Assembly (NCBI GenBank): GCA_016271365.2 | Contig: CM028131.1 | Location: 284,647,001 to 284,711,000 of the forward strand | DNA length: 64,000 bases | Direction: 5' to 3' | DNA from: Neoceratodus forsteri | Lineage: Eukaryota; Chordata; Ceratodontiformes; Ceratodontidae | Part shown: piece by piece, positions 1 to 10,572 of the stretch | Layout: the number at the start of each line of letters is the position of its first letter | How positions within the stretch are numbered: the first letter of the stretch is position 1 | Translations under genes and position numbers: made by a program | Notes under the pieces: generated by a model | Told to the model about the DNA's origin: nothing | The model's input: only the letters and a program-made list of their open reading frames with translations | The model's database searches: none

Positions 1-79
1 TTGAGTGCTGGCTCCCCTGGCCAAACTGTGCCAGTACTGTATTAATGACAAAGGATACAGAAGGAGATAGATGGTTGAA

Positions 80-1700
80 TTCAGCTACAAAAGTATCAGG
101 GGGAATCCATTTTGTTTTTAGACTGTAGTAGGTTATCTCTAGTCAAATGTCTGCCCTTATTCAGTGCCTCTTTCACAACTTGCATGCTGTAACCCTGGAT
201 CAGAAGCACTGCTTTAAATCTGCAGCATGTAGATCAAAGGCAAAAATTGTAGAACAATTTCTGTGAAGTCTGAGAAACTGGTTGTAGGGGAACAACATGC
301 TTCAAATGTTGTGGGTAGGCACTCTGTACCAACAGCAGGGTGTTACTAAAAGCAGACTTTCTGAAACATTCAGTTCTAACAACTTTCCCTACATTGTAAA
401 AAAAATTAAAAAAAATTGGATGTCTAAAAAAATGATCTGTTTCCAATTGACATTCTGGGCAAATTTCAGATTAAGGTCAGTGCAGTTTAGCAATCTGACA
501 AAATCAGAAGCCGATTCTGTGTCCCCATCCCATGCTATAAGTATATCATTAACGTACCTGCCCCAGAAAAGTATATGGGGCAGGTATGGGTTATGGTCCA
601 TGTTGAACACCATGGCCCCTCCCGCTAAACCAAAAACAGATTGGCACAGGAGGGAAGCATGCTGGTCCCCATGGCTGAACTCCAGGCCTGTAGGAAAAAT
701 TTACTGTCAAAGCTAAAGAGGATAGAAGCAAATATAATTTCAATAACTTCCACAGAAAATCACATGGTAAAAGAAACACTATTTTGGGGATGGAGAAATG
801 AAACTATAAGGCTGCAAGACCAAGGTGATGCTGTACTGATGTGCATAAAGATACAACATCTATATACAGTCAGAAGTAGTTTTAGGACCAGACCAATCTT
901 TCTAGTTTATACAAAATATGCATTCCAAGTAGGTAGTTTAACTACCATTTGTTGTAGGAAAAAATCTACAAAGTTAGGTACTTTCTCTGTGAGGGACCCT
1001 TGGGCAGAGATAATAGGCCTACTAGTGGGATTGGTCTTGTCTTTGTGCACTTTAGGGAGTGTGTATACATAACTGTCATTCTAAGATTCAGAACTAACAT
1101 ATAAAGACATTCTTGCTTGGCTATCACACCATTATCACAAGTCATAATGAGGAACTCATTTTCCACTTGCAATGTTCAGGCTAATCTGAAGGAAGCTGGT
1201 GATAGTTCACCTGGTCCTACAGCTGGCATTACACTTTCTGGCATATGCCTCTGTCCATTATTACTATAAGTCCGCCTTTGTCTGTCTGTTTTATTTCATA
1301 AGTGAATTCATCGTCAGCTCCTCAACTGCAGCTTGTTCCTCAGCAGTTATATTTTTGTGAAAGCTAGGCCATTTAGAATTTAGAATTTTGTCCATTTTCT
1401 GTGAAACTAGTCACTGGTAAGTAGATAAAGCAGGTGAAATGGAAGCTAGAGGACAAAACGTGGAGGACAGCCTGAATGGTGTCCGATGGGTAAGATTCAT
1501 TTCAGATTGTGAGAAATTGTCATAAGTCTGAACTTTAATTTTTAATGTCTGGGTAGGCCTTTTAGATGCCCTTGTAACTACATGTGTGCTTCCAGCTCTC
1601 CAGTTCTTTATCCCCTTTGACTTACTTGCATGGTTGTATCTTTTATCTGCCCTCAGAATAATAGTTCAGTCTTCCATTTGATGAAATGTATTGTTATTCA
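80..1700 (-). mobile_element. Penelope-like element remnant, reverse transcriptase part
   Basis: Minus-strand conceptual translation matches the Penelope-like retroelement RT in several disconnected frames. Around 1085-890 there is a motif of the type LPKVHKDKTNPTSRPIIS followed by TEKVPNFVDFFL, which is the N-terminal RT signature of the family. At 613-389 there is FWGRYVNDILIAW followed by LNLKFAQN, the catalytic palm motif, with YVND in place of the usual Y(I/V)DD. Near 260-100 there is GYSMQVVKEALNKGR, a downstream RT segment. Many stops and frameshifts separate the pieces, so this is a dead copy. The 3' (GIY-YIG) part would lie off the left edge. Clade not assigned; a Neptune-like or Penelope-like vertebrate lineage is likely. 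Confidence 0.75.
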
Positions 1701-1836
1701 CTTTACTTGTGAATTATTGTTCTTGGACATTTGATTTCCTTGTCCTTACATTGACCTTTGTCCTTATGACCATACATGTTTGAATGTTTAATTTGTGATT
1801 ATGCTGTATTCATTGATGTTACTATTTGTACACAAT

Positions 1837-1852
1837 GGCCCAGATATTCAAA
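1837..1852 (+). repeat. Harbinger left terminal inverted repeat
   Basis: GGCCCAGATATTCAAA. It pairs with the right end at 9529-9544, differing only at position 2 (G against A). Preceded by AAT. Confidence 0.85.
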
Positions 1853-2422
1853 AGGGTTGCACCATGCATAACAGAGATGCACCAGTGCAAGTCTGAAAAT
1901 GCGCCATTCTGCGATATTCAGCGGGAAGCAGCTGCATCCCCCAAATTGCAATGCGCAAGAGAGCAATGGTAATGAATGCATGTGCAACTGTAGGGGGAGG
2001 AACCATGAATAAATGGCGCAATGCGATATTCAACAGCATGCGCCATGCGCAATAGGGGAGCAAGCGGAAGTTGCGCGATGGTGGAAATGATCCAAAATAA
2101 AAAGGAACAAGAGAAGGGCACAAGAACGCTATAGGGAAGCCAGAGGTGGGAGCAAGGTGACAGCTACAGAAGAGAGGGAAGCAGCGAGTGGGACTGGAAA
2201 GGAACAGGACAGGGCGCACCTGGAATATAGAGCAACAGGACAGGAGTGGGGAGCCTGTGCCACTGTGCAGGAGAGACAGGGGAAGTGCCACAGTGGACTG
2301 AGGGCAGTGGCAGTGGGCAGGACAGCCAAAGCTCGGAAGTGTACCCGGTGCAGGGGGAGTATCACAAAGGATAGCGGGGAGCAGGATAACAGCTGCCGGG
2401 GGGGGGAACATGAGCCAGGGAC

Positions 2423-3612
2423 ATGGCCAGTGCCACCTTTCAGATGGAGGCGGTAATGAGGGGTGTGAGAAGGCAGATAGCAGGGGGGCATGGCCGTGGA
2501 AAGACCCGTTGGCGGTATGCCCCCAACAGCCAATACCAAGCCCGCACCAGCTTCAAGCACTACAGTGACACAGAGATTGTGGGCCAGTACCTCCTGAACT
2601 GGGTGATCCTGAGGTGGCTCTGTGAGCTGTGCAGTGATGAGATGCAGGCACCCACACCACGGAGCCATGCTCTGTAAGTGGAGACAAAGGTAACAGCTGT
2701 CATGTGCCTGCTCACCACGGGCACCTTCCAGAGACCAACAGGGGACACAACAGGCATAACCCAGTCGGCTGTGTCATGCCTACTCACACAATTCCTCAGC
2801 GCATGGCTGCCACATGCTGCGGAGCACATCCGTTTCCTCAGTACACCAGCGGAGTGCACAGCACACATACAAGAGTTCCACAGGGTAGCACGTATGCCTG
2901 GCGTGCTCGGGGCCATTGACTGCTCCCATGTGGCCATCCGCATGCCACCTGGCCTGGAAGGTGCCATGTACATCAACTGGAAGGGCTATGCCAGCATCAA
3001 CTACCAGGTGGTGTGCAATGCTAGGGGGCGCATAACCAATGTCTGTGCCACGCACCCTGGGGGAGCACATGATGCCTTCATCTGGCACCAGTCTGCACTG
3101 TGCCACAGGTTTGAGAGTGGGGACATCCCCACTGGCCACCTAGTAGGTAAGTATGCAAATCACGCAGGATGACATGGCTCTTGGGGGGGGCATAGTCAGA
3201 GGTGCCATGGGTACTGACCTTGACGGCCCATGTCAGGGTGGCTCTGATCACCAAACTAATGTCCACCCTCTACACACAGGTGATAGTGGCTATCCACTCT
3301 GTCCCTGGCTGCTCACACCATACCGGCAGCCCACAACTCCATCACAGCAATGGTATAATGAGGTACATGCCACCACACACAATGTCATAGAGCGGGGTGT
3401 TCGGGATGCTGAAGGCACATTTCTGTTGCCTGGATACGTCTGGGGGTGCCCTACAGTACAGCCCCTCGAAGGCCTGTGGGCTATTCCTGGCCTGTTGCAT
3501 CCTGCACAACATGGCCAATGACTGTGGGATAGCTGTAGAGGTCAAAGAGGGGGACAGCGATGGGGACGATGAGGACACCGGTGCAGATGGTGATGGGCAG
3601 CCCCCTTGGTGA
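2423..3612 (+). pseudogene. Harbinger (HARBI1-like) DDE transposase, disrupted
   Basis: Cut-and-paste transposase of the DDE_Tnp_4 type. The N-terminal part (2423-2674) ends in APTPRSHAL. An in-frame TAA at 2675-2677 follows, and the frame resumes at once with VETKVTAVM, so this is a nonsense change inside a conserved block. The first catalytic Asp is in GAIDCSHVAIRMPP, the second in PGGAHDAFIW. A donor (GTAAGT at 3147) and acceptor (CAG at 3277-3279) join phase-compatibly to GDSGYPLCPW, and the catalytic Glu is in HNVIER. One extra G in the run at 3394-3397 shifts the frame. The tail continues in another frame (LKAHFCCLD, GGALQYSP) with an acidic C-terminus ending at 3612. I saw only two breaks, so the copy is fairly young. 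The start at 2423 or 2447 is uncertain. Confidence 0.9.
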
Positions 3613-3842
3613 AAGGACCCCTGACTGATCCGGATGTCACAGCTGCACCGGGACACCATCACAGAGGAGCACTTCAACCAACCCAGGTAAGTTATGGAGC
3701 CATGTGCAACCACCGATGGCAAGGGCACAACCCACAAACTCGCATGGACAAACCCCAGGGGCGCATGGCAGAAAGGGAATTGGCTGAGCGTGGAACCGCA
3801 CACGCCATCAGGGATGGGCAAGGCCTAACACAGCATGCAGTC

Positions 3843-3870
3843 ACGCACACACACACACACACACACACAC
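3843..3870 (+). repeat. (AC)n microsatellite
   Basis: About 13 AC units inside the Harbinger element, between the transposase and the minus-strand gene. A shorter GT tract lies at 4080-4096. Confidence 0.9.
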
Positions 3871-4159
3871 CCACACAAGACATGCCCAAGGGGTAGGAGG
3901 CACGCTGACCCTGACCACCTCCCCTAGCCACACACAGGTCCACAGACAACCACGCCCAGTGCCCATCATTGTGCATGTCTCAGACGCTAGGCACCATTGC
4001 ACAGTGGTGGACAGTGCAACACAAGCATCATCATGCACACACCACAGCAGCCAACAGCCGGGAGGGTGTGCACATGGACTGTGTGTGTGTGTGTGTAGTG
4101 CCGGGTACCCCACCCATGCATTGCACGTTGAACAACACACTGCACACAGGGCAGCGTCA

Positions 4160-5876
4160 GACAGTAGCCATGGTGGGAGACAGATCAGTCATGCGGCACA
4201 GTGCCACGGCCGTTACGGATGCGTGGGCGGCCTGCTGAGACCTGCTAGCCATGACAGGATGACCATTGGCCTCATGGGGTGGCACCGATGGTCCCCCAGG
4301 GGTGACACTGCGGGAACGTGACCGTGCTCGAGCAGGGGTCTGCAGCTCACCGAACATGCCTGAGCCAGGCGTGCTCGGGATGCCCACAGCTGGACCCAGT
4401 GTCGACATGGAGGGTGACATGACACCGGGAATGGGGGGTGGACATGTCACTGCGTGGTGTCTGCGGTGCATGGGCAACAAACTGTGTTCCCAATGTGGCC
4501 ATGACAGCTCTGAATGCATGTGTCTGTCTGTCAATGGCAGCAGTCACATCCTCCTGCTGCAGGGCCATCTCTGCCAGGAGCAGAGCGTGGTCTCTACTGC
4601 GCCGTTCCTCTGCCTGGTGCAGAATCGCACTGAGTGCGTCCACCGCCCTGCCAAGCTGCGACTGCTGATCCACGGAAGCCTGAAGTAGTCAGCTGTGCTC
4701 ATCAAAGAGGTCATCCACCGGATCAGCATGATGTCCCTCATGGTGTTCCTGGCCCTACTGGGCATCACCCCTTGATGATGGGTGCTGCACTCCAGAGCCA
4801 TGCCAGGAAATGGCCACATGCGGTGCACTGATGCCACCCCCGACACTGTTTCCCTGTCGCCATTGGCTGACTGGTGACACTGTCTCTCTGGCTGTCGCTC
4901 ACCAGGGCTCAACAGTGCCACCGCAGCAGCCCTGCTGTCCTGGACGCACACCAGTGCTGCCCCACTGGTGCAGACAGGCACAGGCTGGGACTGTGATGTC
5001 ACGCAGGCCTCCACGGTGGCACCACCCACAGCTATGCCTGTGCTGTTACCTGCTGTGGGGCCATCCTGCAGCCCACAAGTATCACTGTCCATGATGTGAG
5101 CTCCATCATCATCGGTGACGGATCCGGCACCAGTCCGAGTCTCAGCATGCTGGCATCCATGGACGCTGTCACGCTGAGACATGGACAGGGTCTCCTCTGC
5201 ACCAGCTCCACCAACTTCAGTCTGGACAGCCAGGCAGGCACACAGTTGTCCTGACACTTGGACACCTGTGGAGGTGGATGGACACTTCTCTGTGTCCAGG
5301 GTATCGCCCTCAGTGGATGAACCCCCCACCGCTGACACATGTAGATGCTCAGGAGCTGTAAGGGAACACAGTAGCATTAATGTCTCTGCCCTACCCTGTG
5401 GCATTCCCCCCACCCCCACACTGTGACAGATCAGAACCTACCACGCAGTGACGGGCTGCCACCCGTCTGGAAGCCATCACCTGGAACACCCTCTAGGGCA
5501 CAACGCCGCATGCTGGCAGCCACCCGCTCTTCCTGTGGCGTCAGGCATGGCACGGCCGGCTGTCCACCACCAGTCACAGCCTGTGCTGCTCTGATGGCAG
5601 CCACCTTATCTTTTGTCCTCCTCTTGTCTGTGCCCACCTTCTTTTTGCACTCCTGCACGGACTGCTGGTGGCTTCCATGCTGGTTGATGGCACGCACCAC
5701 CTCACCCCATGCCGCAGCACGGGCCTGTGGTGTTCCCTGCTGTCCACTGAGCAGTGGTTCCTGGTCAACGTAGGCCTCAAACAGGGCATCTGATTCTGCC
5801 CTGGTGAAGTTGGGCCTCCTCTGTCTCCCACGTCTCTGTTACTCCTCCTCCACCTCACGTTCGGTCTTTATTGATC
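4160..5876 (-). pseudogene. Harbinger-encoded Myb/SANT-like protein, minus strand, disrupted
   Basis: The partner protein of Harbinger transposases binds the element ends and helps bring the transposase to the nucleus (family knowledge). An exon at 5876-5442 encodes RRPNFTRAESDALFEAYVD, then AAAWGEVVRAIN and SVQECKKKVGTDKRRTKDK: a trihelix Myb/SANT domain followed by a basic stretch. It is bounded by an acceptor (CCCACAG, read on minus) and a donor (GTAGGT). The next exon starts at 5356 after TTACAG in the right phase (APEHLHVSAVGG) and is Ser/Thr/Gly-rich. A Gln/Ala-rich coiled coil (QSQLGRAVDALSAILHQA) lies near 4660-4560 in another frame. An in-frame TAA at 5841-5839 precedes the SANT domain and no ATG follows in that exon, so the start is missing or lost. 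At least one frameshift lies near 4680-4700. Confidence 0.75.
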
Positions 5877-6624
5877 CTGTGGGAATGACAGGTGTTACCT
5901 CTGAATGTGGAGTCCCATGCATCTCCCACACACCAGTCCACACTGGCAAACAGCATGCAACTCACCACAATAGACTGCAATACCAGACTATGGCCTCTGC
6001 AGCCCCATGTTGCATTTATATAGCTCAACGCATGCAAATGAGGCGAGGCTCAATTTTAAATGGATGCTAATGCAGTAGCTGCGCCATTGAATTGCTGATG
6101 AGCTGATTTGCATATGCCTGCTGAATATCGTGCTGTTGCACCTTGCTTAATTGTGTTAAACGTGCTCAGGCAGGGGTGCAGCTCTGTGACGTGTGCAGTA
6201 GACACCGAACGGCACATGCAGGGGTGCTGATGCCGACGTCTGCCATGCTGCTGACATGCTGAGCACAGGAGGCAGTGCAGGGCACGTTCACCACTGTGCC
6301 AGTGGTGCTAGTCTTCTGTTCACATGTATAGCGCTCTTGCCCTGTGGTGCCACAGTGCAGTAGGCCACTACAGGAAGTGCCACACAGGCACCCTACCACG
6401 CTACATGCGGTGAGTACCAATCGCTCTGTGGCGGTCTGTGCATGAGGGACCCTTGACCCTGTGCCTGACCTTTGCCCCCTAGGTGCCATGCGTCCACATG
6501 GGTGCACCCCTATCACGCTGTTCAGTGACAGCACGATGGGGAATGGCAGTGCAGTACCACACAGCATCCGCACATGGTGGACGTGTGCTAGGGAGTGCCA
6601 TTTTGATTCTGACTGGGTGGAAGG
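5877..6624. promoter_or_regulatory. Divergent intergenic region inside the Harbinger element
   Basis: No coding support. It lies between the minus-strand SANT gene and the plus-strand SANT-like gene, so it should hold their promoters. Near 6080-6140 there are motifs resembling the element ends (GCGCCATT, then CTGAATATCG and TTGCACC), also seen at 1903-1920 and 2015-2060. These may be internal protein-binding sites or the scar of two elements joined together. No precise promoter box can be called. Confidence 0.4.
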
Positions 6625-7808
6625 ATGGCACAGAGACGTGCGCCTATCTGCAGCCAGGTGGAACTGGCTAACCTTGTCTCATTAATTGAGCCCCATGCTG
6701 GTGCTCTCTTTGGTGAGGCACCCCTGGACAGGGCCAGGAGTGCTGTGTGGGAGGAGGTGGTGGTTGCCCTGAAGGAGGCAACAGGGCTCCAGAGAACAGC
6801 AGAGCAGTGCAGGCACTGGTATGGGGATCTCCAGTGGAGGGACCCGGACAGGCTTGCCCACCTGCAGGCACATGCCGGGAGGGACGCTGTTCCACTGCCA
6901 GGTAGGTGCCCTATCCATACACTGGTTATGTCCATATGGGTATCGCGGTGGGCATGTGTCCACCACACAGGGGGGTGGTCCGTCCAGTGTGGGCAGTGGT
7001 GGTGGTGGTATAGGGGTGGGGGACTGAATGGTTTGGCTGTGTGGGATCAAACACACCTCGGGGCCTTTGCTACTGGATTGTACTGATGTTCCTCTCTCCA
7101 TGTTTGCACCCTAGGCCCTGAGGAGCATTGTTGTGTGAGGGAGGAGAGGCAGTGGTGTGAGGCAAGTCCCGATGCCGAAGGACCCATACCAGCTCAGCAC
7201 CAGGACCAGCCTGATGATGGTGAGTGCCTTACATCCAGGATTTTCTGTGCATGCTGTGTAGCAGGGCAGGCAGCAGGGCATAGCCACCATCCATTGACAC
7301 CACTGCCATGCAGGCCACATAGTACAGTCAGCACTGTCCAGTGGCACTGCATGTCTGGGAGTGCATCACTGGTGGTCCATGTGTGCACCGGGTACATGGC
7401 TGTGCCACTGCCTTTGCACTGCAAAGCCATGTCACTGTACAGCCATGGTGGTGCTGTGCAGGACTTGGACAGTGGGTGTGTGCAGTGGTCCACATGGCTG
7501 TGTGCGCTGGGGTGGGAAGGTCTTGTGGACACGATCACTGTGGGTGGTCGCACACCATCACAGGGGTGTGTCCCACAGCTGTATGCCATGCACAATGGGT
7601 GGGCTGCAGGGGGCTGTGCATTCATGTCTATTGACTCTGCTCCCTTGTCCTAGGTGGACAGAGGATGGTCTGTATTGAGAGGGTGCTGCAGGAGCTGCTA
7701 AAGGTGGCCAGGGCCTTTCTGGCCATTCTAGAGAGGGTGGATCAGCATGGCGTGCAGCGAAGACATGGCAGGAGGTGCCATAGGAGTGGGGAGTGGAGCT
7801 CCCACTGA
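6625..7808 (+). CDS. Three-exon Myb/SANT-like gene of the Harbinger element, apparently intact
   Basis: Exon 1 is 6625-6901, exon 2 is 7115-7219 and exon 3 is 7654-7808, joined by GTAGGT...CCCTAG and GTGAGT...CCTAG introns. All junctions keep phase 1, and the frame is open from ATG to TGA, giving about 178 residues. Exon 1 holds a SANT/trihelix-type helix set (QVELANLVSLIEPH, SAVWEEVVVALKEATG, EQCRHWYGDLQ). Exon 2 is an acidic linker. Exon 3 has an amphipathic Leu-rich helix (IERVLQELLKVARAFLAILE) that could dimerise, then a basic tail. It differs clearly from the minus-strand SANT gene. The role is inferred: DNA binding or a transposase accessory. Exons are by inspection only. Confidence 0.7.
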
Positions 7809-9288
7809 AGACAGGTCACCCATGGACTACTACAACCCCCCTGGACCCACCCTCACATCCCTCCTTCCCTCTCCTATTTGCTCACCCCTGCCCCTTATCC
7901 ACCTCAACCCAGTTTGTGGCCCTCACCCCTTTATTACTGTAAATATGTACATAGTGTTGTTTTAATTCTAATACATTTGTTTAGTTATGTCTACTGTGGT
8001 GGTCTCTGATTTGCAGCAGGCTAATGGTGCTCAGCTGTAGTGGTGTGCATGGTGTCGGGAGTGGTACTATCATGGGTGTGTATGTGTGTGTCCGTAGGGG
8101 AGGCAAATTTGGTGTGGGCGTAGCTCTCAGTCACTGTCTGTGGTTTGTGTTGTTCCCTGTGCACTGGATGACTGTGTGCAGTGGTACACGATGCATGCGC
8201 TGTGTCCATGGTGCACCTGTCAGACCGTCCATGGCCTGTGCAGCTGCCACCCTTGCATGTCTGTGACCTTCATAGTCTGCTGGCATGTCACTGGTGGCTG
8301 CCCATGCTGGACTGCCACTGTACCCAGCATGATGTCGGGTTGCCTCCTGTCACTGGTGTGGTGCACGTCTGCCTCGGGTGGCACTGTTGCCTCCGCTGTT
8401 GTTGTCCCACCTCGATGCTGTCACTTGTGTCTGTTGCAGGGGATGTGCTCCACTGTCTGTCACTTGTGCTCCAGCCACATGCTGGTGGCATACAGCGTCA
8501 TAGTGCCTTGGAGGGATTCTGCCGTGTGTAGATGGCTGCCGTGGCCACATGCCGGGGGCTTGGTTGATCCGCTACTGTGTCCCTGTGTTGGTGTGCCCTT
8601 GGGTATGGGTGGTTGTTTGTCTGTGCACTGTGTTGCATCCTGTGTGGTGCATGCTTCCATGCAACACTGTGGGTGCCTGCGCTGGCTTTTGTGGCCAGTG
8701 CTGGGATGGGATGTGTCCTTGGGAGGGTGTGCAGGGTGCTGTAACACTGGTGGTGGGGTCCGGGGCATGCCCTGTCACGTGTGTGGTACCTCATGTGCTG
8801 ACGCATGGTCAGCCTTGCAGCTGTACTTGGGGATGTGCATGGTGGCACTGTATATGCAGACTTTGCTTCGGTGTCTGCTGCTGCCCACTGTTGGGTGCTT
8901 ATGGTGGGGCTGCCTTGCATGGTTCTGTGGTGCACAGGGTTGTATTGTCACATTGGGGGTGGTGGCATGCTTGGGGTGTCCTGCACTGTTGGGCGCTACT
9001 CCTGGGCAGGGTGTATGGGGATCATGGTGTAGGGTGTGCTCTGCATTGGTGGGATGGTGTGGCATTGGGTGGACGGGCATCCATGTGTGACGGTCCCAGC
9101 TTGCAAGGGGGTGTGCTGGTGCACCATGCCACAGCGGTGGGTTTCTTGCTGGTGTCCCTGGGTCGGTGGTTCTTTCTGCTCTTCTCTGGTTGTGCGGTGC
9201 ATGGGGTGTGAGGGGCGATGTCTGTTCTGCTGCGTGCTCCTCTGCCCATCTCTACCATAAGTAGTGGGCCCCTGCATCCTGTCCCTGC
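7809..9288 (+). other. G/T-rich non-coding 3' part of the Harbinger element
   Basis: The plus strand is strongly G and T rich and poor in stop codons, so long frames appear on both strands without domains. The plus frame at 8140-9090 has 316 codons but is dominated by Cys, Trp, Val and Gly and looks like a composition artefact. Possible 3' UTR and polyadenylation of the upstream gene fall near 7930-7975 (AT-rich after a Pro-rich stretch). Nothing else recognised. Confidence 0.5.
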
Positions 9289-9410
9289 GCATCCCTGGTT
9301 GTGCTGTTGCGCTGCTGCCCTGCTCCACTAGGCGTCCCTGGTTTTGCTATTGCGCATCTGACCTGCACCACTGCACATCCCTGGTTGTGCTATGGCACAG
9401 TTGGCATGAT
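9289..9410 (+). repeat. Subterminal direct repeats of the Harbinger element
   Basis: Three imperfect copies of a roughly 40-bp unit built on CATCCCTGGTTGTGCT followed by TTGCGC-type sequence, close to the right end. Subterminal repeats of this kind often act as transposase or partner-protein binding sites; that role is inferred here. Confidence 0.55.
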
Positions 9411-9528
9411 ATTCAGTCGTGTGCCGCAGGTGCATCTTGACCTGTGCAGTGTTTGAATATTGCACGTGTTACGCATGGGCGCAGTGGACTTGCGCTGGCT
9501 CCTTCTAGTGCGCACTTTTGTGGTGCAG

Positions 9529-9544
9529 TTTGAATATCTGGGTC
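9529..9544 (-). repeat. Harbinger right terminal inverted repeat
   Basis: Read on the minus strand this is GACCCAGATATTCAAA. Followed directly by AAT, matching the left target duplication. Confidence 0.85.
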
Positions 9545-9547
9545 AAT

Positions 9548-9702
9548 GTATTCCAAGGACAAGGGGTCACAATGTGAAGTGATGGGGGAGTATTCAAACC
9601 CAGAGACTGAGTAGAGTCTGCGATGGCACTGTAGATAGGGATAATAGGGCAGACTTGGCAGGCCAGGAGGCCCTTATCTGCCAACTTCTATGTTTCTATG
9701 CT
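9548..9702 (+). mobile_element. CR1 LINE 3' end, plus strand
   Basis: Ends with the typical CR1 3' sequence (GGGCAGACTT...CTTATCTGCC, then TTCTATGTTTCTATG). Severely 5' truncated. The Harbinger right end abuts its left edge. The same CR1 3' end precedes the second copy of the duplication near 39160. Confidence 0.8.
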
Positions 9703-10572
9703 AGTCCTACAGATCTTAGATTGCATACCAGTAACAGTAGATATTGTTGCACTTCCTTGACAGAGCAGTAGACTATTCTAATATTGGCATGCACTGCATG
9801 CAAATGATAGGTACATAGAAACTACTAATATTTTCATTAGTTTTGCTGGAACCTAAGTTGCACTGCTGCTTTAAGATCGGGGTGATACTGTTAGGCAACA
9901 TAAAAGTAGTAGGGGAAAGGAGCACGTTTACTGGTCCCAGTCATGGCTAATTAAAAAAAAAAAAGGTTTTACTAGCTCAGTCATAAGTACTGTATGGAGA
10001 TACCATGATGTAAGACAACAAATTTTCTCCCAAACCTGTCAGTGCTATTCATGGTGCTCAAACAAATGTTTAGTTACAAAGTCAGTTAGTTGCTTCTAAA
10101 TTATTCTAATACATCTGGTACTTAGACAGTGGTTACTGTCGTAACAGTAGTTTGGAATCAGAAAAGAATCCCTAGAGGGCTTTATGATATTGTTCACCAT
10201 CACATTTCCTGCTGACATCTACTGCCCAACTCACAGACCAAGATTCACATGCAAAAAAAAAATAAAAAATTCATAAGGAGCATAGTACGTCTTTTGGCAA
10301 ATAGCTGTTGTTGTTAGTAATCCACAGAAGAGCTCCCATGTACAGCTCATGCTGTGCAACTGTACATATTTCATATATATTTTGAAAAAGAATATACCAT
10401 AAAAAGGGAAGCATGAGAAACTAATGTATCCAACCCAGACACAGCTGCAACATGTTGTAGTGATGTAAACTTGGTTTTCCTTTGAAGAGGAAGGTCATCC
10501 CTGTCCAGAAATGGGACTGAACACATGTTTTCAAACATGCTTCTTACTCTACTAGGCTACCACATTTCTGGA

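Larger units (their letters stand above)
1837..9544 (+). mobile_element. PIF/Harbinger DNA transposon, 7.7 kb, three genes
   Basis: The ends are inverted: GGCCCAGATATTCAAA at the left and its near-complement at the right (15 of 16 positions). AAT flanks both ends (1834-1836 and 9545-9547), matching the 3-bp target duplication of PIF/Harbinger. Just inside both ends are related motifs (TGCACC, ATGCRTAAC, YGCAAGTC). Inside lie a HARBI1-type transposase (+), a Myb/SANT gene (-) and a second SANT-like gene (+). Harbinger elements normally encode one transposase and one Myb-like partner, so three genes and 7.7 kb is large. The AAT duplication is short and could be chance. The left flank is not obviously the same CR1 as the right flank. 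Confidence 0.85.

Noticed and set aside
297..716. Plus-strand 139-codon frame
   Set aside because: It is the opposite strand of the Penelope-like RT relic, where the matching motifs are on the minus strand.
2423..3612. Domesticated host HARBI1 gene
   Set aside because: The reading frame is broken and it lies between transposon inverted ends with a target duplication.
8140..9090. 316-codon plus-strand frame
   Set aside because: It lies in G/T-rich sequence poor in stop codons. The peptide is Cys/Trp/Val/Gly-biased, has no domain, and equally long frames occur on the opposite strand.
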